From assembly GCA_021186555.1 (NCBI GenBank), contig JAJKFL010000014.1, forward strand, positions 34,592,033 to 34,656,032: a stretch of 64,000 bases of DNA, read 5' to 3'. Shown piece by piece: positions 12,201 to 24,200 of the stretch. The notes below the pieces were generated by a model. It saw nothing but the letters and a program-made list of their open reading frames with translations, had not been told where the DNA came from and did no database searches. Source of the stretch: Reticulitermes speratus. Lineage: Eukaryota; Arthropoda; Insecta; Blattodea; Rhinotermitidae. The stretch's first letter is position 1. The number at the start of each line of letters is the position of its first letter. The position numbers were made by a program, and so were the translations under genes.

Positions 12201-15200
12201 ACAGGAAGATAATTAACACTATATTATATGCAGATGGCCAAATCCAAATGGCCACTTCTGGAGACGAATTACAAACCATGGCATACCACCTAAACCTTAT
12301 AGCAAGATAACAGAAAGTGAGCATATCAAGCACTAAAAAAAATCAATGGCAATGTGTGGGAACCGCACACAAAGAGTAACAATTGTCATAAATGATAGCC
12401 CTATTGCACAGGCATCAGATTTTAAATACCTAGGATACCTGATATAGGACTACAAAAGTGGTTTAGAAGACGACCTACAGACAAATAACAAAACAAATGG
12501 CATCATAAGGAGGCATTTTGTAAAACAGATGACTAAAGTAACAAAATTAAGAATCCACACTATTACAGCTAACGCATCCTTGAAATTTGGTAGTGAAGCC
12601 TGGGTGCTGAAGAAAAGATATGAACAAAGACTGGAAGCATCACAAATGAAATTTTTAAGACATTTATTAGGAAGTACTAACTTAGATCGAGAAAGAAATC
12701 AATCCCTTGGGGAGAAACTGGGAGTGCAGAAAATTGCTCTGGCAATACAACAATACGAACGAAAGTGGCTACAATACTTAGACAGAATGGATATAAACAG
12801 GATATCCAAACAAGCACTAAAGTATAAATCAAAATGGAGGAGAAACATAGGACACCCAAAGAAAGGATGGAAGGACCAACTTCACCTTGAGGGGTAAGGA
12901 ACAAGCACTACGCCTAACCCTTCAAAGTTCATGATGATGACGATGACAACCTCCTATAAGCAGGGAACTCATTTCTTAATGAAGGACCTATTTAAGCAGG
13001 AGCTCCTTATACAGGCAATTCCCCAGTGTACAGCCTGCTTAAAAAGGGAACTAAATCCACAGTGCAGGGCCTCCTTAAGCAGACAACTAATTCCTTAGTG
13101 TAGGGCCTCTTTAAGGAGGGGACATAACCCTTTGCCACTGCAATTAAATACCCAGTGTGAAGTGCAGAAGACCGGGATTTAATTTATTTATGCATTTTCT
13201 TAAAAAATATTATATCTCTTATATGTCTTTCTCAAATTTAACAAAATAAATTTTAGCAGTCTGTTCATGAATTAATTAACCAGCCACCATACAATGCCCA
13301 GCATATTGCTTCATAATGTAAATGTTACAAGCCACTGAATATGCTCTGTTTGTACTCTACATGCCCATTGGTTTTTATAAAAGCAATGATACTGACATTA
13401 TGCCTGCTGTCGCTTATGGATGGATCATTATTATAATTTTCTACCTCGGGCAAAAATTCTGCCATGTAACTCTGTAAGTGAGGAATTAAAAGTAAAGGAA
13501 CATAACAGCAAGGTCACACCGCTGCACAGTGGTCTGTCTGCCATTGAGTGGAATGAAGAAATCATGTGATATCTCAGCCTACCATACTACTCAGTCCAGA
13601 TGAGAAGCCTGTATACCACATTTGGGTGGTGTTGATAAAGAAAGATCATCTGCAATGATGCATCAAGTTGAGAGGAAAAAATGAATTAGTGGTATATGGC
13701 ATTGTTCACACGGCTACTCACTGTCATTGTTCTCATTTACCTGCTCGAGTATGGGAGAAATATAGAATGGACAGTTGACCATCTAAAATTCAGGAAGGGT
13801 CCTTGCAGCTCAAAATTGAGGCCCCCTATACCCATCAAACTAATGAGTATTTAAATATACATGTATACATGCCTAAAAGTACACATAAAAGGCAATGTCA
13901 AAGCCTGATGTTGGTATTGCAAATACTTTTGATAATAATTTGTCACCAAAAAGAAATTCAAACCAGGATGTCTGTACAATGCAGCCTCTAACACTAACCT
14001 TCCCTCTGTGTCTGTCAATAAAATTCATTCTCAAACCATCACCTCCCTTCTGGGTATGTGTCACTAAAATGCAACATCAAACCCTACCACTCATAGTACA
14101 GTAAAACCCCTATTTAATGAATTGCTGGGGGAATAGAATATATTTCACTAAATCGAGGTTTTCATTACATGGAGGTTCATTGTTAATATGGAGCTATTGT
14201 TGGGACATGAAAAAATCATCACTAAATCTGGCATTTCACTAAATGCGGGAACATTAAATTTGGGTTTTACTGTATAAATAATTTTGTTGCAGGTCAGTTT
14301 CTGCCAATGCCATGAAAACCAAACAGCCTAAAAATTTGTCACTAAAAGGAAACACCAAAGTCCGGCGTCTGTCACAAAAACATACCTCTTTGCATAATAT
14401 TGGTACAGTATATATTTGAGGTTATCATGTGTTTGTGATACTGTAACTTGACTTTGTGATACAGCCATGTTGGCAAAACTGGTGTGTGTGATGGAACATG
14501 ACACGGAAGATTTAAGACATACGACCTAAAACAGAAGACAAGGAACCTTTACATACTGAAACGTGTCTTTAGCGGAGACCTTTTACAATCCACAGGATGT
14601 CGTGTAAAAAACATTATAAAACCACCTTCAATGAACAAATACAGGAGGGTGTGGACTGAAGGCTGCTTAAGTTTGGCGGTTTAACAGGTCAGTAAACAGA
14701 AATGTGTATATTTTTTTATATTTTATGCTAGGCATCCCGTTGTGATTAACTGACAATACAAAAGTTACAACTTTCCATCTTCACACCTACAATGACATTT
14801 AAAAGTCAGAGCTATCACATTAGATATCCCCTCCAAAAACCAACCCCTGACATCCCCATCACAGAAGGGGGTAACATCTGTAGGCAGATAACAGAGGCAA
14901 TGGTCCACCCAAGCTAAGGTGTAAGGCATCATGCCGAGGGCTGCATGTGGTGATAGCAGTGCCGTTAACGATCCCCTCGGGGCACCAGGCAGCACCCCGT
15001 TGTATTTAAGCCTTCCACCCCTTATTGGGCTTTGTGAGTGAACGACTGTCATTTCCCCATTACTCGTGAGACCCAAAATGGAGTCTGCTAAAAGTGAAAG
15101 TAAAAAATCTATTAAATACAGGGCCTCTTGTCATACAGAGGCACCTGCTTAAATTTGCTCAACAAGGGGCCAGCCAGACTAGTGAACCACCCCTGGGAGC

Positions 15201-18200
15201 TGGTATTCCAAGCAAACCTAGGGATGTTGAGCATTCAACAACACAAAGAGCTGGGCCATATGGCCTGAGAGTGCAGGGAGCTTTCACAGGCAAACCTGCA
15301 GAGGACACTACGATCCAAAAGCTTCCAACAGCAAAACCCAAACTATCTGGGGCTGCTAGGAGGAAACGCAAAAAAAGCCTGTGCAGGTCAAAGTGGTACT
15401 GGGAGCTCAACACAACCAGGGCATGAAACGTCGCCTCAGCCTTCAATGGGTCCCAAAAGACCCACATCTGGTGGGTCACACTCCCACAGAGCAACCCCCT
15501 AAAAATAGCCCAGGACTCCTTTGGAACCTGGGTCTACAGTCAGTAGACCGGCTTATTGCAGCCCTTCATGGGTTTAAAATTAGAGATGGGGCGAGGCTGA
15601 AAGCAACTGACGCCAAGCATCTCCCTAAACCCGTTACGATGGCTCTCAGGATGGGGGACAAAGTGTCTAAAGGTCCTGAAGAGCTTCTTAAGTGGATCAA
15701 GAGCCTCAATCCAGAGCTCCATATGCAGAACTGAAGGGTTCTTAATTCCAGGTATCAGCCTACTGGTAGAAGGCTCATTCTTTTAGTAGACCAGGACTCA
15801 GCTAACACCATCAAGAGGACCTGCTATAAAATCTTTACGGGGTTGTCTGAGGGCACTTTTAAAGTACTCAGCAATCCCAATGCAGAACCAGGTGGAGGGG
15901 GGACTTCTGAGGGTGGAACCTGGGCTGTAGGCACTGGGTCGAAGGGGAAGGGAGCTGGAGGCAGCAACTCCTCTAGGACCCAGGATAAGCAGCTGGGGGA
16001 TGACCCCATGGAGGATAAGACCTCTGATGCACATACCTCATAGGTTGTGGATAAGGGGACTCTTGTACAACCCAAACCCGCCGCTAAGGGGGATGATTAC
16101 AGGGGTTAACACTACAAATGTTTAAAGTTAAAAGGGTTCAAGCTGACCCAAAAATGTAAATTTATAAAAATTAATCTGCACCATAGTAAGGCTGTGAAGG
16201 CAGTTCTTTGCCAAAAACTGGCTATAGGGGAGATAGAGGTAGCGCTTGTTCTGGAATCATAGGTTCATGCAGACCGGCTAAGGGGATTACACAATACTTG
16301 GGAACACTGATTTCTGCAGGGCCTACTATTGCTCCTCGAACCCATATATTTGTAAGAAATACTATTTCAGGCCTTTCCACTGCTGCAGCTCAGCTCCAGG
16401 GATATGACGACGGTAAAATTATCATTTATCGGAGGAGGGAGCATAAGGGAACTTACTGTTACCTCTGCATACTTCCCTTACAACTCAGACAAACCACCCC
16501 CCTCGAGGAAACTACGGGACATCATCACCCACTGCTGCAGAAATAACCTGCAGCTCATCGCTGGATAAGCAATGGCATCAATCCAACAGGACACAATTTA
16601 TTGGAATATTTGGTAAGTACTAACCTTAATATTCTTAAAAAAAGTAAATAACCTATCTTTCATGTTAGCAATAGGCAGGAGGCTACTCATTTGACACAAA
16701 AGACCGATAACATAGGAGACCTAGTATCCAGTTGGCATGTATCTGACGTGACCTCTTTGTCGGCTTACAGATATATACTATTTCATGCAGGTGACCTAGA
16801 AATTCCCAGGGTCACATATTGCAATTCCAACAGAACCAATTGGGAATCCTATCGGGAAAACAGGTAAATCTAGGGGTCGTACCAAGAGAGGTGCACTTGG
16901 TGCGGGATGTGGAGTTGGCTGTTCACTTGGTGCAACAGGCCATTTTCTCCTCCTGTCACCAAAATTGTCCAGCTAAGGTGGCTCTCTCACCACGGCTTTT
17001 TAATAAAGCTAAAAAGATTGCTGACCGGGAATCCTATAAAATAGCCCTCACCAAATATCACATAGAAGTTAGAAACTCTTAATGGTCCTCATGGAGGAAA
17101 TATGTCAGGAGATTAAGAATGTACCTGACAGAGCCCACATAATAAGGATTATGGCCAGTCAGTCTGCCAGGAAGGTGAGTTCCATCAAACTACCTAATGG
17201 TCAACATACACAAGCAGGAACAGGAACCTTGAAGGAACTGCAGACAGTTCACTTCCCAGCGTCTGATGCAAAAGAAATGACTTGGCAAAGGCAGGGACAG
17301 TCAAACCTGTGGACATACACTGCCCACAAGGAGAACTGGAAACTGTCCAAAAGGGTCATCTCCAATCTAAAATAAGATGGGCGATAAATACATTCAAACC
17401 ATTTAAATTGGCAGGGACAGATGGAATTGTACCTGCACTCTTGCAACAGGGAGTCAATTACTTAACGACTCATCTATGCCAAATCTTTAGAGCCTGTATA
17501 GCAAGGGGATATATACCCACAGCCTCGAGGCAGGTCAATGTGACGTTTATACCTAAACCCAGGAAGGCCAACTATATGGAGGCTAAGACATACTGTCCTA
17601 TTAGTTTATCGTCTTTCATGCAGAAAACGATGGAAAAACTGGTGGACAGGTCTATTAGGGACGAGATCTTGGGGCTTGGTCCCCTGCATCGATATGAATT
17701 TGCCTACCAACCACGCAAGTCCACTGAAACTGCACTGCATTATGTAATTGTACATATGATGAAGCAGTGGAAGACAAGATTACACTTGGAGCCTTCTTGG
17801 ATATTGAGGGAGCTTTTGATAGCACCTTACATAACATGATAATACAATCTGCCAAACAGCATGGGCTTGAAGACGCAATCTGTTGGTGGATCAGCTCCAT
17901 GTTGGGCATCAGGAAACTCACAACCACACTTACAGGAGAGAATCTGGAGGGGTCTGCAGCCAGGGGCTGTCTGCAGGGGGGCATTTTATTGCCCCTGCTG
18001 TGGAGCCTGGTGGTTGACAAACTCATAGAGGGACTCAATGAGAATGGTTGTTACACGCTGGGGTATGCAGATGACATTGCTATCCTAATCAGTGGAAATT
18101 TCTGTATACTGTCTCAGAGCTTCTTCAGGACGTAATGAGTATGGTACAACAGTGGTGTGATAGAACTTATCTATCAATGCACAAAAAGGTGGTTGACAGT

Positions 18201-21200
18201 TCCATTTACAAGGAACAGAGATTTAAGGGGCCTAAAGGAACTAACCCTCTCTGGACATAAACTGCAGCTGACTACCAAGGTCAAATACCTTGGACTCACT
18301 TTGGACAAAGGACTGACATGGAAGGCACAGCTGAAAAGTGTGATGAACAAGGCCTACAGGACTTTCTGGACCTGTAAGGGCACATCTGGAAAAACCTTGG
18401 GTTTGAAACCCAGGGTGTTATGCTGGATTTACACCATGATAATCAGACCCGTTCTGATGAATGGCTCTACAGTATGGTGACCAAGGTTCAGGTACACCGT
18501 CAGCAGGATGGAGCTTAATAAGCTACCAAGATTAGCCTGCTTGGCTATAACAGGGGCAATGAAGATGACCCTGATAGCAGCAATTGAGGTCCTCCTGGGA
18601 CTCCTGCCTCTACATGTGATAATTGAGGTGGATGCCCTGGCAGGGATCTGCAGACTTAGTGTAATTAACAGCACAGACCTAAATCCTCTAACTATGGCCA
18701 TATTAAAAAGTCTCAGTATATGGAGCGAGAACCCATCCTACTAAAGGGGACTGATGAAATGATACCGAGACATGCGTATCGTAAGCCATTCAAGGTCCAG
18801 CTCCTTAACAAGCAAGAATGGCAGAATGGGATTAACCCACGTAATAAAGGAGGACTGGCCTGGTATACAGAAGGGTCGAAGACCAACAAAGGCATTGGTG
18901 CCACAGTCTACAAATTGGGCTCAAAAAAGTGGCATAGCTTGTCTTTGGCCCCAAACTATGATATTCCAGGCTGATATATATGCCATTAAGGCATGCATAA
19001 TGGAGAATACACAAGAGGGCTACAAAGGTAGGAACATCTATATTCTCTCTGATAGTCAAGCAGTCATCAAGGAGCTTAGCATCTTCCAGATAAACTCTAA
19101 ACTAGTCCAGGACTGCTAGCAGTCCCTGGTGAGACTGGCAGAACATAACAAGATTCAACTGATACGGGTGCCAGGACATATGGGAATTGATGGGAATAAA
19201 ATGGCTCATCAACTAGAGAGACAAGGCTCCTCACATCAACTTGTATAGGATCTGAGCCTGCCCTGGGCAAATTTGCAAAGGCTGCCAGGGAGGTGATCAG
19301 GGGATGGACGAACAGGAAACATGCAGAGTATTGGCAGACCATTCGTGGACAAAAGAAAGCTAAGTGCTTTCTAAGAAGATTCTTTACTAAAAGAAGCTGG
19401 ATAAATACTCAACCTGAGTAGAAACCAGCTACGAATAATGACAGGACCCAAACTGGGGCTGGTGCACAGTCCCATGACAGATGTAAACAGGCATTACGTC
19501 CCATTTGAAAGGACATTTCACAAACTGGGGCTGGTAATCAGTCCAGAGTGTGACAGATGCAAACAGGCATCTGAAATGGCCTCACATGTTCTTTGTGACT
19601 GTGAGGCATTAGCAGCATTAAGATTTAGGCACCTGGGTAAACATTTTATGAAACCAGGTGACTTAGAAAAAACCTATGTTAGCAGGATACTGCACTTTTT
19701 TCAAAGTGTGGGGCTACTAAATGCATGAACATAAGGGCTGCACAAAGGATCAAATACAGTCGAAGGGCATGGGACACTTTTGTGCCCACCCTTCTTGTAT
19801 TCTGTTCTATTCTATTCTATCACATTAGATACATCTACATCTTTCAACCTTAGTGGTCATTCTCAGGCCATCAAAATATGTGTCACTTATTAGAATATTT
19901 CATTTCTACAGACTTCCTCGTCTCAGTGGTGGATGGTATGACATGTTTATTTTAATAAAAGCTATAGTTCACTTTTCAGATTGTTTTAGTTTAAGAAGTG
20001 GATCAATAACCATTATGTATAAAAAAACATACCGTATATTCTCGAATCTAAACCGCACCCGAATCTAATCCGCACCCAGTTTTTGGCGACTTCTTAAACG
20101 AAAAAAAGTTAGTTCGCGATTCTAATCCGCACCTTTCCTTCAACCACCCCTTGCCCACGGGGCGACTGATTGAATAATATTGGATGTTACCAATGCGTTA
20201 AAATCCGACGCTACGCCTGTGGCCGATGAGTCATACCGAGAGGCGGGGTCTTTCTCAACAGACGTGCGCAATCTCGTCTGAAGCCAGCTGATCTTTAGTT
20301 GTTGAAACGTGGGAGGTGCTTGTTCCAATTTGTCGTGTACCGTAGTTATGGAAGAGGGACACCTGAAATCTAAACGACTCTCATATACGGCAAAGTTCAA
20401 ACGTGAAGTTATTCGGTGCGCAGAGGAGAATGGAAACCGCAAAGCCGCTGCAATTTTTGGAGTTGATGAAAGCAACGTTCGACTATGGCGGAAACACAAG
20501 GCAGCGATCAGCGGGTGTGAGGCGTCACGAAGGAAATTCACTGGACCCAAGAAAGGACGATTTCCTGAAATTGATGATGCAGTCTTCACGTTTTTTCAAG
20601 AGAGACGCAAGACTGGACTGTTTGTGAGTTATGATCTACTCGCGAGGAGGCGATAAAGAAGGCCAGATCTTTGAACATTCCTCGAATTATGAGTGATGAC
20701 GGCGAGTCTGATGAATAATAAATTATAATAATAAATAATAAAATAATAGATTATTGTATTGTATTGTTCTTACGTTGTTTATTAATTACGTTAATTACGT
20801 TATTGTTATATTGTACAGCAGCTCAATCATTTTTCCAAAATCCAGCTCTAGACCGCGAATCTAATCCGCACGCGAATCTAATCCACATCTGATTTTTTAG
20901 CCCTCTAAAACTGTAAAAAAAGTGCGGATTAGATTCGAGAATATACGGTATATTATGAATTTATGTGTGCTGAGGTTTGCAGATCTGAATTAATTGAAGG
21001 ACTGGTATAATATAGGTATTACTATTGAAATATAACAAAGTAAAATTAAATATTAGTCAAATCCACTCACTGTTAATGTTATTAGACTGAGTATATTGAA
21101 CTGCTATTTTCTTCCAATGGAATGTGTAGTATTCGGGTGTTTTTAACTTCTATTTAGATATAATGCATTGTATTACACCTGCAATTAATAACTTTAACAA

Positions 21201-24200
21201 CTAATATATAACTCAATATTATTTCCCCACGTAAATCTTGTGTTGAAGTACTTAAGTTCAGAATACAGCTATGCTCCCGATCATCCACTATCAACATTGG
21301 GATGTTACTGGACATGCTTGAGTATGTGTTGTATATAATGGGAGCTGCACACCACCTATGATGTTCCAGAGTCAATTGATGAAAATCTAAAACAACCAAT
21401 TTAATAACGAATTAAAACCCTGAATAAGAAACTTATAATTTAACAGCAAAATAAGAAAAAAGATAAACAAACAGAACTGTATATTTTATCCCAGAGTTGT
21501 CAACAAAGCTGATGTATAGTTTACTACTGAACAGATATCGCTTCTTAATAAAGGCTAGAAATATAGCTTACATCACAAACCAAAATGCTGGGTAAAAGAG
21601 TTAACATTGAATCAGAGACAGCCATTAGCTACTTACCTACACAAGATCAAGACTTTATGAGGTATCAAGTAAACAGAAATATTGAAAATTAATATAAGAA
21701 ACAAGGAAAACTCAGGAGTATCTTCAATAATAAATTTGCAACTACAGAAAAAAGAGTTATAAAACAAATTAAATAAAAACTTGTTAATAATAGTGCAATA
21801 ATTAATAAAGCATACAAAGGAAACACAATAATCATAATAAATTAAAATAATAACTACAACAAAATCAGTGACTTCATTAATACCACTGGCTTTCCCACTC
21901 AGACAATGATTCCACTAAATTATTCCAACCTAATACTTGAAAAACTAACAACAAATAATAACAATCTGACTACCACAAAGGAATAAAGATGACAGTACTT
22001 ACATTTAAATCCTACTCCACCTATAATTATAAGCCTAATAAAAGCACATAAATCTGATGCACCCATTATACCCCTTGTAAACTGACAGAATGCTCCTGCA
22101 TACAAATTAGCAAAATACGTATCCGATTTGCTCCCCTGTGCATTCAATGTTAAAAACTCTATGTACAAGAAGTCCCTTATGAACATGACCTAAAGTTTGC
22201 TTCTTTCGATATAACAAACATGTACACTGATATCTCCACGAACGAATTAATACAGATTCTCAGAGATGTACTTTATACAGAAAATAATGATCCAACCACA
22301 ATAAATTAAATAATTAGTTTGTGTGAAACTATCCTCAAACAGAACTATTTTTATGTCAATGGACAATAAAATATACAAAATGAAGGACTAGCCATGGTAG
22401 GACCAACCCCATCCATATTAACAGATTTTTATTTACAGACTATTCTGCATAGCCATATTCTTTACTTATTTCTGAAACACCACATAAAAGGTTACTTTAG
22501 ATATGTTGATGTTATTTACATCATTTATAAGGACTCGTTAACTAGTATCAATAATATATTACATGACCTTAAATAACATCAGCCAGAAATTAAATTTCCT
22601 TTGGAAGTAGAAGAAGAAAACTGAATAACCTTTCTTGATCTTACTTTCGATAAAAGCCAAAACTCTATTTGGACTTCTATATGCTGGAAACCTGCTACGA
22701 TTGACCGTATAATTCTGAACAGTTCCTGCCATCTGATTGAATATAAGCAAGCTGGAATTAGATACCTTGTTAACAAAATGATGGTACTTCAAAAGTTTCC
22801 CTACTTTATTTTTTAAGAAATCTTTGTTTATGTTACAGATATTAGAAGAACATTACTTTGCAATACACTCTCCTTCGTTCTCAATACATTTAGCCCAACC
22901 ATCTGCAAGCTTTTTAATGTCATTGGAAAAAAGGTTTTTGGTTGATTACGAAGCCAGCCATGCACCACTTCTTTCACCTTGTCATCATCTGCAAATCGCA
23001 ATCTTTTACAGCGTTCTTCAGGGGTCCAAACAGAAGGAAATCAGAAGGGGTTAGGTCTGGGCTGTGGGCAGGGTGCTCGAGAACTTCTCAATTCAGTTGC
23101 TGAATGGTATTGATGGTGAGGTGTGCCATATGAGGGCATGCATTGTCATGTAACAAAACAACACCCTGTGACAACCTTCCTCTTTGTTTTGAGTGAACAG
23201 TCGGCCTCAGTTCATTTCTTAGCATGTCGCAGTAATTTACACTTGTTACCATGATACCTCTCACCATAGGCCCTTGGGAGTCCCAGAACACTGTCAACAA
23301 GAGCTTTCCAGCAGAGGGCTGTGACTTGAATTTTTTGGAAGATGGAGATGACGTGCTTCCACTGCATGCTCTGCCGTTTGGTTTCTGGTTCATAATGATG
23401 AATCCAGGTTTCATCCCCAGTGATGATGCGATTCAAAAAGTTATCACCTTCATGGTCGTACCGCTCCAGAAGACTCGAGCAGATGTGCTGGCGGTTGCAC
23501 TTATGCTCTTCTGTCAGACGTTTGGGTACCCACTCTGCGGAAACTGAAAACCCAAGAATGTCATACGCTAAAGAATAGGCCGCACCTTGACTGACGCCTA
23601 GTTGTAATGCGATTTCTTCTGTTGTTACTCTTCTGTTGGAGAGAATAATGGCTCTGGCTTCTTCCTGCTTCTCATCAGTGGTTGATGTTGATGGCCATCT
23701 CAAGTGTTCGGCATCCATTACATTTGTCTGACCATTTTTTAACATTTCTATCCACTTGTACACACTTCAGCATGGCAATGCGTTGTCCCCATACTGAGTG
23801 CATAAACATCTGTGAATTTCAGCACCTTCAACACCTTCTGCCCACAAAAATCTTATGATACTTCCCTTCTCTTCTTTCATGCAAATTGAAAGATGCGCTG
23901 ACATGTTCACCACTCAATAGCTATTCATACACTGAGAGAGGGGACCAGCTACAGTCAAGGTCAGACAACCAGAATACAGTGTACAATGCTGCCAAGTCTC
24001 AGTGGCCTACCACTTACCAGTACCCTACAAACAAAAAAGAGTGGAAACTTTTTGAAGTACCCTCGTATATAAAGAAGATAAAGAAATCAAAATTATTCAG
24101 AGAATAGCCCAGAATATCAGTTCCATAGGAACATCATACACACATGGTTTGAGGCTTCCACCACAATGTTGATGAGATCTGCGCTCTTTGGGGATATTAT

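Larger units (their letters stand above)
14770..19826 (+). mobile_element. Long non-LTR retrotransposon (RNase H-bearing LINE), decayed
   Basis: About 5 kb, antisense to TRIP4 in its intron 2. Order: GC-richer 5' leader, ORF1 from 15078, endonuclease traces near 16150-16560, reverse transcriptase (17282-18480), RNase H (18840-19100), a Cys/His C-terminal motif (19550-19610) and a TTCTATTCTATTCTAT tail near 19810. The RT shows AGTDGIVPALLQQG, GAFLDIEGAFDS and GYADDIAILISG. RNase H shows YTEGSKTNKGIGA, with Glu where the family has Asp. Multiple stops and frameshifts make it inactive. The presence of RNase H places it in the I/Jockey-like group; the clade is not resolved. Confidence 0.88.

Noticed and set aside
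15159..15494. 111-residue minus-strand frame
   Set aside because: Shadow of LINE ORF1, whose similarity is on the plus strand.
20140..20589. 149-residue minus-strand frame, also present at 55489-55869
   Set aside because: It is the antisense shadow of the pogo DNA-binding frame; only the plus frame has domain similarity.
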